The notes: generated by a model not told the origin, from the letters alone. DNA of 64,000 bases from Pelotomaculum sp. PtaB.Bin104 (GCA_002067205.1 MVQL01000133.1:80001-144000), one strand, 5' to 3'. Numbered from the stretch's first letter, positions 8,537 through 18,381 are shown. Program-made: numbers and translations.

Positions 8537-9559
8537 ATGAAATTGCCCTTTGTGCCTAAAAGAGTCATATTTGAAAAAGAGGCCCTGCAGTACCCGCTAG
8601 GGGAAAAGCTGTGGGGCTATTTTCGGGATCAGGGGGTGGAGACCGGCTTTGCGACCACCCACAACCGGATCACCACCATCCCCGGTAAAACGCCGGCCGA
8701 AGGTTACTTTGAAGGCAAGCGGACACTGGTAGTAGGGGTGCGCCGGACCCTGAAATTTGAGACCTGCAAGCCCTCGGCCCACTTTCAGCTGCCGCTGGCC
8801 ACTTCCTGTCCCGGCAAATGTGAATACTGCTACCTCTTGACCAACCTGGGCAAAAAGCCCTACCTGCGCGTTTATGTAAATATAGATGAGATCCTGGCTG
8901 CCGCACGGGACTATATTGAAAAAAGAAAGCCCGAGGTTACCGTCTTTGAGGGCGCCGCCACCTCCGACCCGGTGGCGGTGGAGCCCTACACCGGCCTGCT
9001 GGGGAGAGCCATTGAATTTTTTGGCGCCCAGGAGTATGGGCGCTTTAGGTTTGTCACCAAATTTACCGACGTGGACTCTCTGCTGGACGTTCCCCACCAC
9101 GGGCACACCAGGTTCCGCTTCAGCATCAACGCCAGGCAGGTGATCGACCGGTTCGAGCACGCCACCCCCTCGCTGCCGGAAAGACTTACCGCTGCCCAAA
9201 AAGTTGCGGCAGCCGGCTATCCCCTGGGCTTTCTGGTGGCGCCGATTATTGCTGAAAAAGGCTGGCAGGAAAGCTACCGGGAGCTTTTTCAGACTCTCGC
9301 GGCCGGGTTTGGCCATGCTTCCGGGCTCACCTTCGAATTTATCACCCACCGGTTCACCAAGCGGGCCAAGGCAAACATTTTAGAGGTTTTCCCAGGCACC
9401 GGCTTAAGCCTGGACGAGGAGGCCAGGACCTTTAAGTTTGGGCAGTTTGGCTACGGCAAATATGTTTACCCGGGCGAGCTATTGAAGGAAATTCGTGCGG
9501 AATTTGAGGTTATGGCAAAAGAATTCTTTCCGGGCGCCGAGGTTAAATACTTTGTGTAA
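8537..9559 (+). CDS. splB: Spore photoproduct lyase (radical SAM)
   Basis: A 340-residue radical-SAM enzyme that reverses the 5-thyminyl-5,6-dihydrothymine lesion during spore germination. The start at ATG 8537 gives MKLPFVPKRVIFE, matching the 'PFVP' start of Bacillus SplB and its length of about 340; a longer frame upstream is open but poorly supported. Residues 43-80 contain TTHNRITTIPGK and TLVVGVRRTLKF. The iron-sulfur motif CxxxCxxC is CPGKCEYC near residue 91, followed by YLLTNLGKKPYLR. Its presence implies that the organism forms endospores. It appears monocistronic. Confidence 0.92.
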   Translation: MKLPFVPKRVIFEKEALQYPLGEKLWGYFRDQGVETGFATTHNRITTIPGKTPAEGYFEGKRTLVVGVRRTLKFETCKPSAHFQLPLATSCPGKCEYCYLLTNLGKKPYLRVYVNIDEILAAARDYIEKRKPEVTVFEGAATSDPVAVEPYTGLLGRAIEFFGAQEYGRFRFVTKFTDVDSLLDVPHHGHTRFRFSINARQVIDRFEHATPSLPERLTAAQKVAAAGYPLGFLVAPIIAEKGWQESYRELFQTLAAGFGHASGLTFEFITHRFTKRAKANILEVFPGTGLSLDEEARTFKFGQFGYGKYVYPGELLKEIRAEFEVMAKEFFPGAEVKYFV

Positions 9560-9562
9560 GTC

Positions 9563-10051
9563 TCAAATTATTTTTATGTATTTCCGCCGCAGCCAGTTAC
9601 GACCGGACACCTGATTGATATAGGAGCAGATCCGTGACAGCAGGGCGCGGTCAAACTTTAAGCCCAGCTTTTCAAAGTTTTCTATGGCTGAGACCACCTC
9701 TTCGAAAGAGCAGTTTCCGGCCCGCTCCCCGATGCCGGTAATGGTGGTGCTTAAATAACGGGCGCCGGCCTTAAAGGCCGCCAAAGTGTTGGCGGCGGCC
9801 ATCCCGAAATCGTTGTGGCCGTGAAACTCTACATCTATTCCGGTTTTTTCAATTAACCGCCTGATCACCTGCCTTGTCCTGAAGGGGTCCAGCACCCCCA
9901 TGGTATCGGCAAAACGCAGTCTCTGCGCTCCCTCCCGGCGGGCATGAGTGGCAAAATCGATCAAAAAGTCCGGGTCCGCCCTTGATGCGTCCTCCAAACC
10001 CACCGTAACTGTACATTCGTGCTCCCGGGCATAACTGAGGCTCCTTTTCAT
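9563..10051 (-). pseudogene. nifV: Internal fragment of a homocitrate synthase (NifV-like)
   Basis: A 162-codon stretch from the middle of a DRE-TIM barrel acyltransferase: VTVGLEDASRADPDFLIDFA, RLRFADTMGVLDP, then VEFHGHNDFGMAAANTLAAF with the metal-binding HGHND and GIGERAGNCSFEEVV. This is the NifV (homocitrate synthase) pattern; isopropylmalate synthase is the alternative. It starts at about residue 110 of a protein of about 380 and ends abruptly in WLRRKYIKII, so both ends are missing. Homocitrate is a ligand of the FeMo cofactor, which fits the nif genes upstream. With nifDKEN absent it is a relic. Confidence 0.75.
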
Positions 10052-10218
10052 ACTAAAGATGCTCTATTTTGTCGTTAGCCAGAGGCAACACTATTTAGTC
10101 AATCTTGCACCGTCAACATGCCATATCTTCCCATCATCTATGCCTGCGACAGCCTAAGAAGCAGCTGTTATACCGCTAAGTAACTGCCATAACTTCCCGT
10201 ATCAATATCTTTCAGTCT

Positions 10219-10599
10219 TTAAACTGCGTTCTCTCCCCGGTCGCCGGTCCTGACCGTGGCAGCGTCTAAAGCCGGCACCACGAAAATTTTACCGTCCCCC
10301 TTATTGCCTGCTTTGTTCACTTGAATGATCGTATCGACTACTTTATCCACCTCACCATCCCTGGTAAAAATGGTTAATAAGCGTTTCGGGATCAGCCTGC
10401 TGCCTTTGGCCAGACCGTCGGCCAGGATCCCGCCGATTTCCTCCTGAGCGCCCAAGCTATCGAGCACGGAGAAATTCACCTGCATTTTACCCCGTCCCAT
10501 TACCTTCATGGCGTGCAGCCCGCAAATTCCGATTTCGGCCAGGGCCTTTTTCGTTTCATTGACCTTGTTCATGCGGATAATCGCGATAATCTCCTTCAT
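10219..10599 (-). CDS. nifI2: Nitrogenase-associated PII protein NifI2
   Basis: A 126-residue GlnB-like trimeric regulator. It begins MKEIIAIIRMNKVNETKKAL and ends GDGKIFVVPALDAATVRTGD, the standard PII ATP-binding C terminus. The T-loop is longer than in GlnB and lacks the uridylylated tyrosine, as in NifI2. In archaea and Firmicutes NifI1 and NifI2 together bind and inhibit nitrogenase in response to ammonium and 2-oxoglutarate. It follows nifI1 by 80 bases. The normal downstream target, nifD, is missing here; a NifV fragment follows instead. Confidence 0.88.
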   Translation of the reverse strand: MKEIIAIIRMNKVNETKKALAEIGICGLHAMKVMGRGKMQVNFSVLDSLGAQEEIGGILADGLAKGSRLIPKRLLTIFTRDGEVDKVVDTIIQVNKAGNKGDGKIFVVPALDAATVRTGDRGENAV

Positions 10600-10679
10600 G
10601 GTTTAAACCATTCCTTTCGCTGCGCCTAAGGCACAAATCGTGATAAAAATTTGCCTGTTCGCGATCATGGATACCCTTC

Positions 10680-11006
10680 CTACAGGCCCTTTGAGCCGCT
10701 GCTGATGGTGTAGGCTTCTTCCACCGGGCTGACAAAAATTTTTCCGTCCCCGAAAGCTCCTTTTTCCCCCGTTTTAGCGTATCTGGAAACAATGCTGATC
10801 ACATCCTCTTTATCTTCGTCCCGTACGACCAGCATCAACAACTCCTTGGAGATCTCGTCGTAAACAACTTCTCCTACCCGGACACCCCTTTGCTTGCCGC
10901 GCCCGACCACATCCATCTTGGTGACCGCCGGGAAGCCCGCACTGTTCAACTCAGCTAAAATAGTACCGGTTTTCTCGGGTCGGACAATGGCCCTGATCAT
11001 GATCAT
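10680..11006 (-). CDS. nifI1: Nitrogenase-associated PII protein NifI1
   Basis: A 108-residue PII-family protein, starting MIMIRAIVRPEKTGTILAEL with GFPAVTKMDVVGRGKQRGV, and ending GDGKIFVSPVEEAYTISSG. This is the NifI1 signature (the 'VSPVEEAYTI' tail). ATG 11006 is chosen because GAGGAG lies 8 bases upstream; the frame is open further but without support. It lies directly after nifH, the normal nifH-nifI1-nifI2 order of clostridial nif operons. It should partner NifI2 in ammonium switch-off of nitrogenase, though no nitrogenase component 1 is encoded here. Confidence 0.88.
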   Translation of the reverse strand: MIMIRAIVRPEKTGTILAELNSAGFPAVTKMDVVGRGKQRGVRVGEVVYDEISKELLMLVVRDEDKEDVISIVSRYAKTGEKGAFGDGKIFVSPVEEAYTISSGSKGL

Positions 11007-11114
11007 TATGGTCACTCCTCGTATAATTTTTTTAAGACCACCGGATAACCAAAGTATCAAATAAGAACTATATGGACAGGTGGTTATTGGAACCGGTTTT
11101 TTTAACATTAAGCA

Positions 11115-11950
<836 letters not shown>

Positions 11951-11970
11951 TTATTATTTTGGGCAATAAA

Positions 11971-12007
11971 AAGGACGCCCCCCCTTCTTTGAGGGAAAGG
12001 CGTCCTT
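11971..12007 (-). terminator. Rho-independent terminator, copy A
   Basis: AAGGACGCC (11971-11979) pairs with GGCGTCCTT (11999-12007); on the minus strand the stem is followed by TTTTT. It lies between the duplicated glnK tail and nifH and would reduce read-through into nifH. Confidence 0.7.
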
Positions 12008-12174
12008 GCCTTACCTTTATTACCTCTGCGTAAAGGGTTCTATATAGCCGCTTCTCCCATTTCCCAGTCCCGATGCTGTTCCGGGTAGTTGTAGACATAA
12101 ATTAAGCCGCCCTTGCCGTAAACGCAATCTCTCTCATTATTCTTCGTGCTGATCGTTGTTATTTTGGGCAATAA

Positions 12175-12211
12175 AAGGACGCCCCCCCTTCTTTGGGGGA
12201 AAGGCGTCCTT
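12175..12211 (-). terminator. Rho-independent terminator, copy B, after glnK
   Basis: The same hairpin as copy A: AAGGACGCC at 12175-12183 with GGCGTCCTT at 12203-12211 and a T-run on the minus strand. It directly follows the glnK stop codon. Confidence 0.75.
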
Positions 12212-12244
12212 GCCTTACCTTTTATTACCTCTGCGTAAAGGTTT

Positions 12245-12583
12245 CTATATAGCCGCTTCTCCCATTTCCCCGGTCCTGATGCGGATGGCGTTGTCAATCT
12301 TAGAGGTGAAGATTTTGCCGTCTCCGATTTCACCTGTCTGCGCCGCCTCTACGAGTAATTTAATGATCTCGTCAACATCTTTATCCGGGATTATCATCTC
12401 CACTTTAATTTTTGGCAGTAGGTTAATACTGTATTCGGTGCCGCGGTAGACCTCGGTGCGTCCCTTCTGAAGACCGCAGCCGATTACCTGGGTTACTGTC
12501 ATGCCATGAATGCCATAATTATTAATTGCTTCTTTAACATCCTCCAGTTTACCCGGGCGCAGGATGCATTCGATCTTAGTCAA
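12245..12583 (-). CDS. glnK: Nitrogen regulatory protein P-II (GlnK-type)
   Basis: A 112-residue PII trimer subunit. It has the T-loop KGRTEVYRGTEYSINLLPK with the uridylylatable-type tyrosine near residue 51, and the ATP-binding tail GDGKIFTSKIDNAIRIRTG. It starts at TTG 12583 with GAGGAGGG upstream. The gene follows amtB by 67 bases in the same direction, the near-universal amtB-glnK pairing in which GlnK docks on AmtB and closes it when ammonium is plentiful. Its 3' end was copied once into the downstream duplication. Read-through to nifH would pass two terminators. Confidence 0.92.
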   Translation of the reverse strand: MTKIECILRPGKLEDVKEAINNYGIHGMTVTQVIGCGLQKGRTEVYRGTEYSINLLPKIKVEMIIPDKDVDEIIKLLVEAAQTGEIGDGKIFTSKIDNAIRIRTGEMGEAAI

Positions 12584-12650
12584 GCATGTTCCCTCCTCTT
12601 TTACGTTTTTTGAATATTGGGTTAGTGAGGGGATCCTGTCTCCTCGCTAA

Positions 12651-14075
12651 TTATAAGGCCGGCTTTACCTGACCGGTAGCGGTCTTTGGAGCAGCTGTTC
12701 CACCGGCGCCAAACGGCGAAGCGGTAAGGACAAAGTCGGTGTAAGCGTCTTCACCGTGCTGGGTAATATCCAGGCCGGCTTCCTGCTCTTCGTCAGTAGC
12801 GCGCAGCGGGCAGAACACGTTTACAACTTTTAGAATGACATAAGTGCCAACAATAGCTACAACCCAACTTGAGGCTACAGCAATCAGCTGAGTGGTTAAC
12901 TGTTCCGGGCTGCCGTAGAATAGCCCGTCATTGCCCAGGGGGTTGACCGCCTTGGTAGCGAAAAGGCCGGTTGCTATCGCACCCCAGGTACCACCGAGAC
13001 CGTGAATGCCAAAAGCGTCCAGCGAGTCATCATAGCCAAGCTTAGCTTTGACTACACCCACTGCCAGGTAACAAAAGGCACCGGCAACCAGGCCAATGAG
13101 GATAGCCGGTATCGGCTCCACAAAGCCGGCGGCGGGAGTAATGGCCACCAGACCGGCTACCGCGCCTGAAGCTGCGCCCAGGGTGGTCGGCTTGCCACGA
13201 TGGATCCACTCGGCAACTACCCAGGACAGCGCTGCCCCGGCCGTGGCCAGGTGAGTGACCATGAAAGCGCTGGCGGCCAGGCCGTTGGCGCCAAGCGCGC
13301 TGCCGGCGTTAAAGCCGAACCAGCCAAACCACAGGAGAGCTGCACCGATTACCGTAAAAGGTATATTGTGCGGAATCATCGGCACATTGCCGTAGCCCTT
13401 GCGCTTGCCTAAAACAATGCATACAACCAGCCCGGAAACACCGGAAATAATGTGGACTACAGTACCGCCGGCGAAGTCAAGAGCACCGAGGTTTCTCAGC
13501 CATCCGTCAACACCCCACACCCAGTGGGCCACCGGGTCATAAATAAAGGTTGCCCAGAGTACCAGGAAGGCCAGGAAGGCCGGGAAACGCATTCTCTCCG
13601 CAAAAGCTCCGGAGATTAGGGCCGGGGTGATGACTGCAAACATCATCTGGAAGATCATGAACGCCTGGTGAGGAATCGTTGCCGAATAGTCAGGGTTTGG
13701 ATCAAAACCGACATTCTTCAGCCCCAGCCAGTCCAGGCTACCGATAAGGTGGTTTACGTCCGGCCCAAAAGCCAGGCTGTAGCCGAAGAGCGACCATTGG
13801 ATGCTGATCACGATCATGGCGAAAAAGCTATACATAATCGTGCTCAGGACGTTCTTTTTGCGGGACAAGCCGCCGTAAAAGAGAGCCAAGCCGGGCAGGG
13901 TCATGAGCATGACCAGTGCTGCCGAAATCAATACAAAAGACGTGTCACCGGTATCAATGGCAGGCGCGGCAGCTTCTGCAACCGTTTCCGCAACTTCTTC
14001 CGCCCAGGCCATAGCCGGGATTGTCAATAAAAAAGTAGTAGCAATGAATATAGACCGCAATAGCCGGTTTTTCAT
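12651..14075 (-). CDS. amtB: Ammonium transporter
   Basis: A 474-residue Amt/MEP/Rh channel in the cytoplasmic membrane. Residues 1-25 are a signal peptide (RSIFIATTFLLTIPAMAWA), then eleven hydrophobic helices. Hallmarks include LFYGGLSRKKN, the pore histidines within DFAGGTVVHIISGV and DAFGIHGLGGTWG, and the tail DEEQEAGLDITQHGEDAY, which is the usual C-terminal GlnK-docking segment. It is the first gene of the nitrogen cluster and has an unusual leader upstream. An AAGGAGG-like site precedes the ATG. Confidence 0.95.
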   Translation of the reverse strand: MKNRLLRSIFIATTFLLTIPAMAWAEEVAETVAEAAAPAIDTGDTSFVLISAALVMLMTLPGLALFYGGLSRKKNVLSTIMYSFFAMIVISIQWSLFGYSLAFGPDVNHLIGSLDWLGLKNVGFDPNPDYSATIPHQAFMIFQMMFAVITPALISGAFAERMRFPAFLAFLVLWATFIYDPVAHWVWGVDGWLRNLGALDFAGGTVVHIISGVSGLVVCIVLGKRKGYGNVPMIPHNIPFTVIGAALLWFGWFGFNAGSALGANGLAASAFMVTHLATAGAALSWVVAEWIHRGKPTTLGAASGAVAGLVAITPAAGFVEPIPAILIGLVAGAFCYLAVGVVKAKLGYDDSLDAFGIHGLGGTWGAIATGLFATKAVNPLGNDGLFYGSPEQLTTQLIAVASSWVVAIVGTYVILKVVNVFCPLRATDEEQEAGLDITQHGEDAYTDFVLTASPFGAGGTAAPKTATGQVKPAL

Positions 14076-14201
14076 TTTCTTAACCTCCTTAAAAACTTTT
14101 TTAACCTTCTCTTAGAACCATCGGTCCAAACGCTTTCTCTCGAAGGTGGCGCCTCGCTTTGAAAGTTGCGTTTATGGTCGAGGTTCTCTATATAACAGAA
14201 A

Positions 14202-14542
14202 ACGCTCTCAACCCAGGACGAATAAAGTCCTGTTCTGAGAGCGTCACTGCTCAATATTACACCTTTGTTTATTGGTGACCACTGTGGTTGTTGCAGTCAC
14301 TGTGATCGCTGCGGTCACTTTGGTCCTGCGATCTTTACGTGGTCGTTACGACCGTCTAACCTGTTGTGCCTTTGACCTTTGTGACTCTGATGTTATCTTT
14401 TATTCTCCCATGCTTGATTACAGTAAACGCTCACACCACAAGACACCAGTCCAGTTATGTGAGCGCCATTACTCAAGCCAATTACTACTGTGTAATCCAA
14501 ATAAAAAAGCTTTTCAAAAAGAACCTACTCTTTTTGAAAAGC
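14202..14542 (-). promoter_or_regulatory. amtB leader with three tandem stem-loops
   Basis: Reading toward amtB: unit 3 is GCTTTTCAAAAAGA (14509-14522) against its perfect partner (14529-14542), hexaloop, then six T. Unit 2 is CGCTCACA (14428-14435) with TGTGAGCG (14458-14465). Unit 1 is ACGCTCTCA (14202-14210) with TGAGAGCGT (14236-14244) plus AGGAC/GTCCT, followed by TTTTCTGTT on the minus strand. Each stem begins with a GCGCT/ACGCT motif after a purine-T-G and each ends in AGCGTTT or AGCTTTTTT. Between units 2 and 1 is a GTGAC/GTCAC-rich stretch. This looks like an attenuation leader. No known riboswitch class is recognised, and a nitrogen-linked ANTAR-type mechanism is only a guess. Confidence 0.55.
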
Positions 14543-14631
14543 GCCATTGCAATTTTGATACTGCTTCGTATCGCTTATTTATTTCTATGAGTTATTATAT
14601 GCTCATATTGATTTTCTTGTCAACAGGTTTT

Positions 14632-16104
14632 TTAACAAATCCCTGTATACATGCTGCCGCCAATAAATTCCCTTAAAATAGAGTTGAACGGGACCTTGGA
14701 AACATCCATCGGCTCAAAAAATGACAGCAGGTTCAACAACCGCTCCTTGATCTCGATGTTGGGGCTATCGTCAGGGACCTTCTGCAAGGTAATCTCCGCG
14801 AAGGGGCGCAGGGCGTTCAGTTCATAAAGCAGGCTGGAGTTAAACATCACATCGCACTCCTCCTGGTTTTTAAAGACGCTTTTGATTTCTCCCTTGCGCA
14901 CGTTGTCCCACTGGTTGAAGGTCATATCCGGGCTGAAGCCTCTAAACCGGTCGTCCCTGACCATCCGGCGGATCATCCTGACCTCTGTGGTCGGGACCCT
15001 GTTGAACAGGTCCACGTTGAGCTCGAACAGCGCGCTGACATAAATCTTGAAGAAGGTGTTTCTGCTCATGTTCGGCAGCAGGCCGGGGTTTAAGGCATGG
15101 ATACCTTCAATCAGGAGGATTTCGTCGGGACCCAGCTGCATGATCCTGGTATCCAACTGGCGGTAGCCGCTTAAAAAGTCGTAGATGGGGGTCTCAACAA
15201 CCTTCCCCTTGACCAGGTCTTTCACATGCTGCTGCAATAATTTTAAATCCAGCGCCTGCAGGGCATCGAAGTCATATATTCCGTCCTTGTCCTTTGGGGT
15301 CTGGTCACGGTTTAAGTAGTAGTCGTCCAGTGAAAGGGGTACGGGCTTCAGCCCGTTTACCCGCAGCTGTGTGGAGAGCCTGCGGGTGAAGGTAGTTTTT
15401 CCTGATGAAGACGGGCCGGAAATAAGGATCACCTGGACGGCGCGGCGCTGCTGGATGATCGTATCCGCAATGTCCGAAATCTCCTTTTCCTGCAGGGCCT
15501 CCGCAATGCTGAGCAATTCCAGGCTGTTCCCCTCGGCAATATACTTGTTCACGTCGGGTACCAGCTCAAAGCCAAGGTTATCCAACCACTTGTGAGTCTT
15601 ATAATAGGTCTCCGCCAGCTTTTTGGGGAGGGTAAAAGGCTTTACCCCCTCCTTTTGAATTTCGGTAAAGTCGATAATAAAGCCGGTGGCAAAGGGGATC
15701 AGCCTGAAGTTATCGATCTTCGAGGAGCGGTTATTCGCCGGGTACAGCACTTTAAGAATGGAATTGCCCACCTTGTAGTGGTAATAGCCGCCCTCCCGGG
15801 TAACTAATTGGATCAAGCTGTCATAATCCGCCCATTCCTTCAGCTTGATGCCGATCTGTTTAACCTCCCGCACGGAAAGGGCGGATTCGTCCAGCTTACA
15901 GAAAACCCCATCCAGGATGGAATAGTCGGTTTTTAAAGTTTCCCCGGGGAACAGCTCCTGGCAAACTTTAATCAGCCCCAGTTTCACAGTTTGACGGTTC
16001 AAGCGCAAGTGAGTTTCTCTTGCCATAAGGCCCACACCTTTCTTCGACAATTCCTTAGCCAACAAACTAACCAACCTGAAAGCCTGTTCCCTGATAACTT
16101 CCAT
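14632..16104 (-). CDS. Uridine kinase-like nucleoside kinase
   Basis: A 490-residue protein of the phosphoribulokinase/uridine kinase superfamily with a long N-terminal extension. The kinase domain starts near residue 230: Walker A ISGPSSSGKTTFTRRL, then LSLDDYYLNRDQTP with the catalytic aspartates, and EILLIEGIHALNPGL. The first 220 residues resemble the TGS/threonyl-tRNA-synthetase-like extension found on clostridial nucleoside kinases (GGYYHYKVG, RLIPFATGFIIDFTE). Expected reaction is ATP-dependent phosphorylation of a nucleoside. It is monocistronic. The N-terminal start could be internal (MARETH at about residue 27). Confidence 0.85.
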   Translation of the reverse strand: MEVIREQAFRLVSLLAKELSKKGVGLMARETHLRLNRQTVKLGLIKVCQELFPGETLKTDYSILDGVFCKLDESALSVREVKQIGIKLKEWADYDSLIQLVTREGGYYHYKVGNSILKVLYPANNRSSKIDNFRLIPFATGFIIDFTEIQKEGVKPFTLPKKLAETYYKTHKWLDNLGFELVPDVNKYIAEGNSLELLSIAEALQEKEISDIADTIIQQRRAVQVILISGPSSSGKTTFTRRLSTQLRVNGLKPVPLSLDDYYLNRDQTPKDKDGIYDFDALQALDLKLLQQHVKDLVKGKVVETPIYDFLSGYRQLDTRIMQLGPDEILLIEGIHALNPGLLPNMSRNTFFKIYVSALFELNVDLFNRVPTTEVRMIRRMVRDDRFRGFSPDMTFNQWDNVRKGEIKSVFKNQEECDVMFNSSLLYELNALRPFAEITLQKVPDDSPNIEIKERLLNLLSFFEPMDVSKVPFNSILREFIGGSMYTGIC

Positions 16105-16762
16105 GCCGCCTGCAGCACCACATATAATGAAAACTACTTTACATACTTTTTTGAAAGCTTTGGGGCCGGTACATTTCCTTCATGTGCTAATACAAGGGTG
16201 TTTATTTTCTGTGTATTCAGATTATATAGCATGGTCTTTTTTGTTTCAACAAGTATATCAGTTTATTAAAAAAACCACTGAAAGATGATGGTCAAGCAGT
16301 ATAAAATAATAAGAATCATTTTGTAAAATGTGCTGCTATTGTTTATGATGTATGCCAACTTACAAAAGTCCGGTGGGTTATAAATTTGATGAGAAAAGTT
16401 TATCACACCTTAAAACAAAAGGGAATCCTGTCGAATCAACGGCCCGGGTTGCAGCAATTCCGGCAGACAGCGCTTGACCAATCAACGGGTAATCCTATTT
16501 CGCTCACCAGCGCTTATTTGTAGAATTAACAGACATCCCGTCCACTGCTTCCTTCGTTTTTCCCTCCTCGAAAAAGCCACCCATCAGCACCAGAAGCATT
16601 TCTGCCCCCCGAGGTTCACATCTTACGCACTTATATTACGAATTCTAATATATTTAGTTAATTAAGCCAACTAAATAAGAATATTACAAACATTTCCAAT
16701 GTTTAATTGATTGAGTGAATGACCATACTAGTAATAAAGCAATTTGAAAGGAGCAATTAATT
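16105..16762. other. AT-rich intergenic region with no recognised feature
   Basis: Between the divergent kinase and the small HTH-like gene I see no stop-free coding frame with a ribosome binding site, no tRNA and no strong repeat. It must hold the promoters of both flanking genes. Confidence 0.4.
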
Positions 16763-17026
16763 ATGTCGCTTGAGGAGTACTTTAACGGGGTGCAAAAGCG
16801 CCTGCCTGTAGAGGCGGAAAGAGTAATTAAAACCCTGGAAGACACCGGACCAATGAACAAGGAAGACCTTTCGCTTACAGCGAAGGTAAAAAGAGCCGTT
16901 TTAGACCACGTGGTTATGCAGCTTTACGCACTTGGATTAGTGGATGTCAGCACTGAAGGCAAGAGCAAAATCTGCAGCCTAACTAAATTAGGTTATGATT
17001 TTCTTAATTTAAAGGATGCCGTTTAA
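16763..17026 (+). CDS. Small winged-helix-like protein
   Basis: An 87-residue protein preceded by AAAGGAG at ideal spacing. Residues 15-80 look like a winged helix: RVIKTLEDTGPMNKEDLSLT, then VKRAVLDHVVMQLYALGLVD, and a beta-wing STEGKSKICSLTKLGYDFL. It has no partner gene. The stop codon lies inside the stem of a terminator, so it is a single-gene transcript. Function is unknown; a small DNA- or protein-binding regulator is plausible. Confidence 0.65.
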   Translation: MSLEEYFNGVQKRLPVEAERVIKTLEDTGPMNKEDLSLTAKVKRAVLDHVVMQLYALGLVDVSTEGKSKICSLTKLGYDFLNLKDAV

Positions 17027-17039
17027 GCGGCATCTTTTT
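17012..17039 (+). terminator. Rho-independent terminator
   Basis: GATGCCG (17015-17021) pairs with CGGCATC (17028-17034) and is followed by TTTTT. The stem overlaps the stop codon of the preceding small gene. Confidence 0.85.
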
Positions 17040-17330
17040 AATTTCAAAGTTAGATGATTGCCTTGCCCTTAAACATACCTCTTCTGTTGATTATCTCTTC
17101 AGAGCCAACTTGAAACAAGCAAGCCGCAAAAAGCCTTCTATTATGATTCCTCCGAACACTTTTTTAACTGCTAGTTTTAATTGTTAATATATCCCTCCAT
17201 ACAAAATACAAAAAAAACTCGGTGTATTATTGCATTATGCAACAGGATTTGCTCGATCATTAGAGAACATATCAAACCTTAAAGGAGGTGACATGTTCTT
17301 TTCTCAATAAATAAAAAGGGGGGAATATTT

Positions 17331-17462
17331 GTGACAGAATTTAAAAAAATAGGCTTAGTTATCCTAATTAACCTGGGCCTGCTCTTTACCCTGGCCTTTG
17401 GATCTATGGCCACTGCGTCAGCAGTTGGTTCAACTGTACAGCTGCCTCAACATTTCCAGTGA
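17331..17462 (+). CDS. Short exported peptide with signal sequence
   Basis: A GTG-started 43-residue frame with GGGGGG shortly upstream. It reads VTEFKKIGLVILINLGLLFT, LAFGSMATASAVG and then STVQLPQHFQ. This is a textbook signal peptide (basic n-region, hydrophobic core, A-x-A site at about residue 31) followed by a mature peptide of only about 12 residues. A second strong site, AAAGGAGGTGAC at 17280-17291, lies upstream before a five-codon ATG frame. Nothing else fills 17040-17580. Such an architecture fits a signalling peptide or a small membrane peptide; the function is unknown. Confidence 0.45.
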   Translation: MTEFKKIGLVILINLGLLFTLAFGSMATASAVGSTVQLPQHFQ

Positions 17463-17596
17463 CCCTTTCTTAATCTTAAGATTTATAAATGTTCCTTAAT
17501 TAAATTAGCACATTATAGCAAAGCACTAACTCTCATGTATTAGCTATTACCATATATTAATTAACATCCATTAACCAATCGAATGTTAAGTAGTTT

Positions 17597-17625
17597 TTGA
17601 CAACACCCTGCCTGTATGATATGAT
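17597..17625 (+). promoter_or_regulatory. Sigma-A promoter of the TetR gene
   Basis: TTGACA at 17597-17602 and TATGAT at 17620-17625 are separated by exactly 17 bases, a near-perfect vegetative promoter 33 bases before the TetR start codon. Confidence 0.75.
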
Positions 17626-17657
17626 TTTTTTATGTATGAAAGGAGGCTGGTGGGGAT

Positions 17658-18332
17658 TTGATTGGAGATAAACAGCGCAAAGAGATGCAGACATCTATTA
17701 GAAAAGGCTGGTTGTTAGATAAAGCAGCCATGGTATTTTGGCAAAAAGGCTATCACGCCAGCATGAAAGATATTGCTAAAGCCTGCAACTGCAAACCTGC
17801 CAATCTTTATAATTATTTTAAGAACAAAGAAGACATTCTGTACGAGGTAATCAGAAATATTACCGAACAGGGCGTTTCCTCCATCCTTTACCTGAAGGAA
17901 GACGAGAAGACAAACCCTGTCGAACAATTGCGTCAGCTTATTAACACCCACTTCGGCTTCCTGGCAAGTTTGGAACAGTCCAACGTATTAATATCCGATA
18001 CAGGAATGAGACACTTATCCCGCGAGCATCAGAAAGAAATTATCAGGTTGCGTGACCTTTATGACAGCATTCTGCGCAAAATCATCAGCCGGGGTATTGA
18101 TGCAGGTTATTTCGCTCCCATAGACGACAAAATTGTCAGCTATCTCATTGGGTCTGTAATTGTAAGAAGCAGCCTCTGGTTTTCAACCAAAGGAAGGTTG
18201 TCTATCGAAGAAGTCAGTGACATAATGTTTAACTTCGTCTACAATGGCATCAGGGACGGCAAGCCCAATCAGCCCGAAACAACGCCTGAACCGGTGCCGG
18301 AATTGCAGCCTGAGACAGCGGAGCCGGAATGA
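17658..18332 (+). CDS. TetR/AcrR-family transcriptional regulator
   Basis: A 224-residue repressor. The N-terminal HTH occupies about residues 20-62: AAMVFWQKGYHASMKDIAKA then CNCKPANLYNYFKNKEDIL. The C-terminal ligand domain resembles the TetR_C_33/FadR-like group (LRQLINTHFGFLASLEQSN ... YLIGSVIVRSSLWFS). It ends with a proline/glutamate-rich tail of about 20 residues (ETTPEPVPELQPETAEPE), which is unusual. TTG 17658 is the likely start, downstream of GGAGG, though the spacing is long. No target is adjacent apart from the short peptide gene upstream. Confidence 0.85.
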   Translation: MIGDKQRKEMQTSIRKGWLLDKAAMVFWQKGYHASMKDIAKACNCKPANLYNYFKNKEDILYEVIRNITEQGVSSILYLKEDEKTNPVEQLRQLINTHFGFLASLEQSNVLISDTGMRHLSREHQKEIIRLRDLYDSILRKIISRGIDAGYFAPIDDKIVSYLIGSVIVRSSLWFSTKGRLSIEEVSDIMFNFVYNGIRDGKPNQPETTPEPVPELQPETAEPE

Positions 18333-18381
18333 GTGATCTAAAAAACGCTGCCTCATTTGCTATCACATCACATTTTGCACT

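Noticed and set aside
14272..14676. A 134-codon frame on the plus strand upstream of amtB
   Set aside because: It has no ribosome binding site, reads as low-complexity Val/Ala at its start, and lies across the leader stem-loops.
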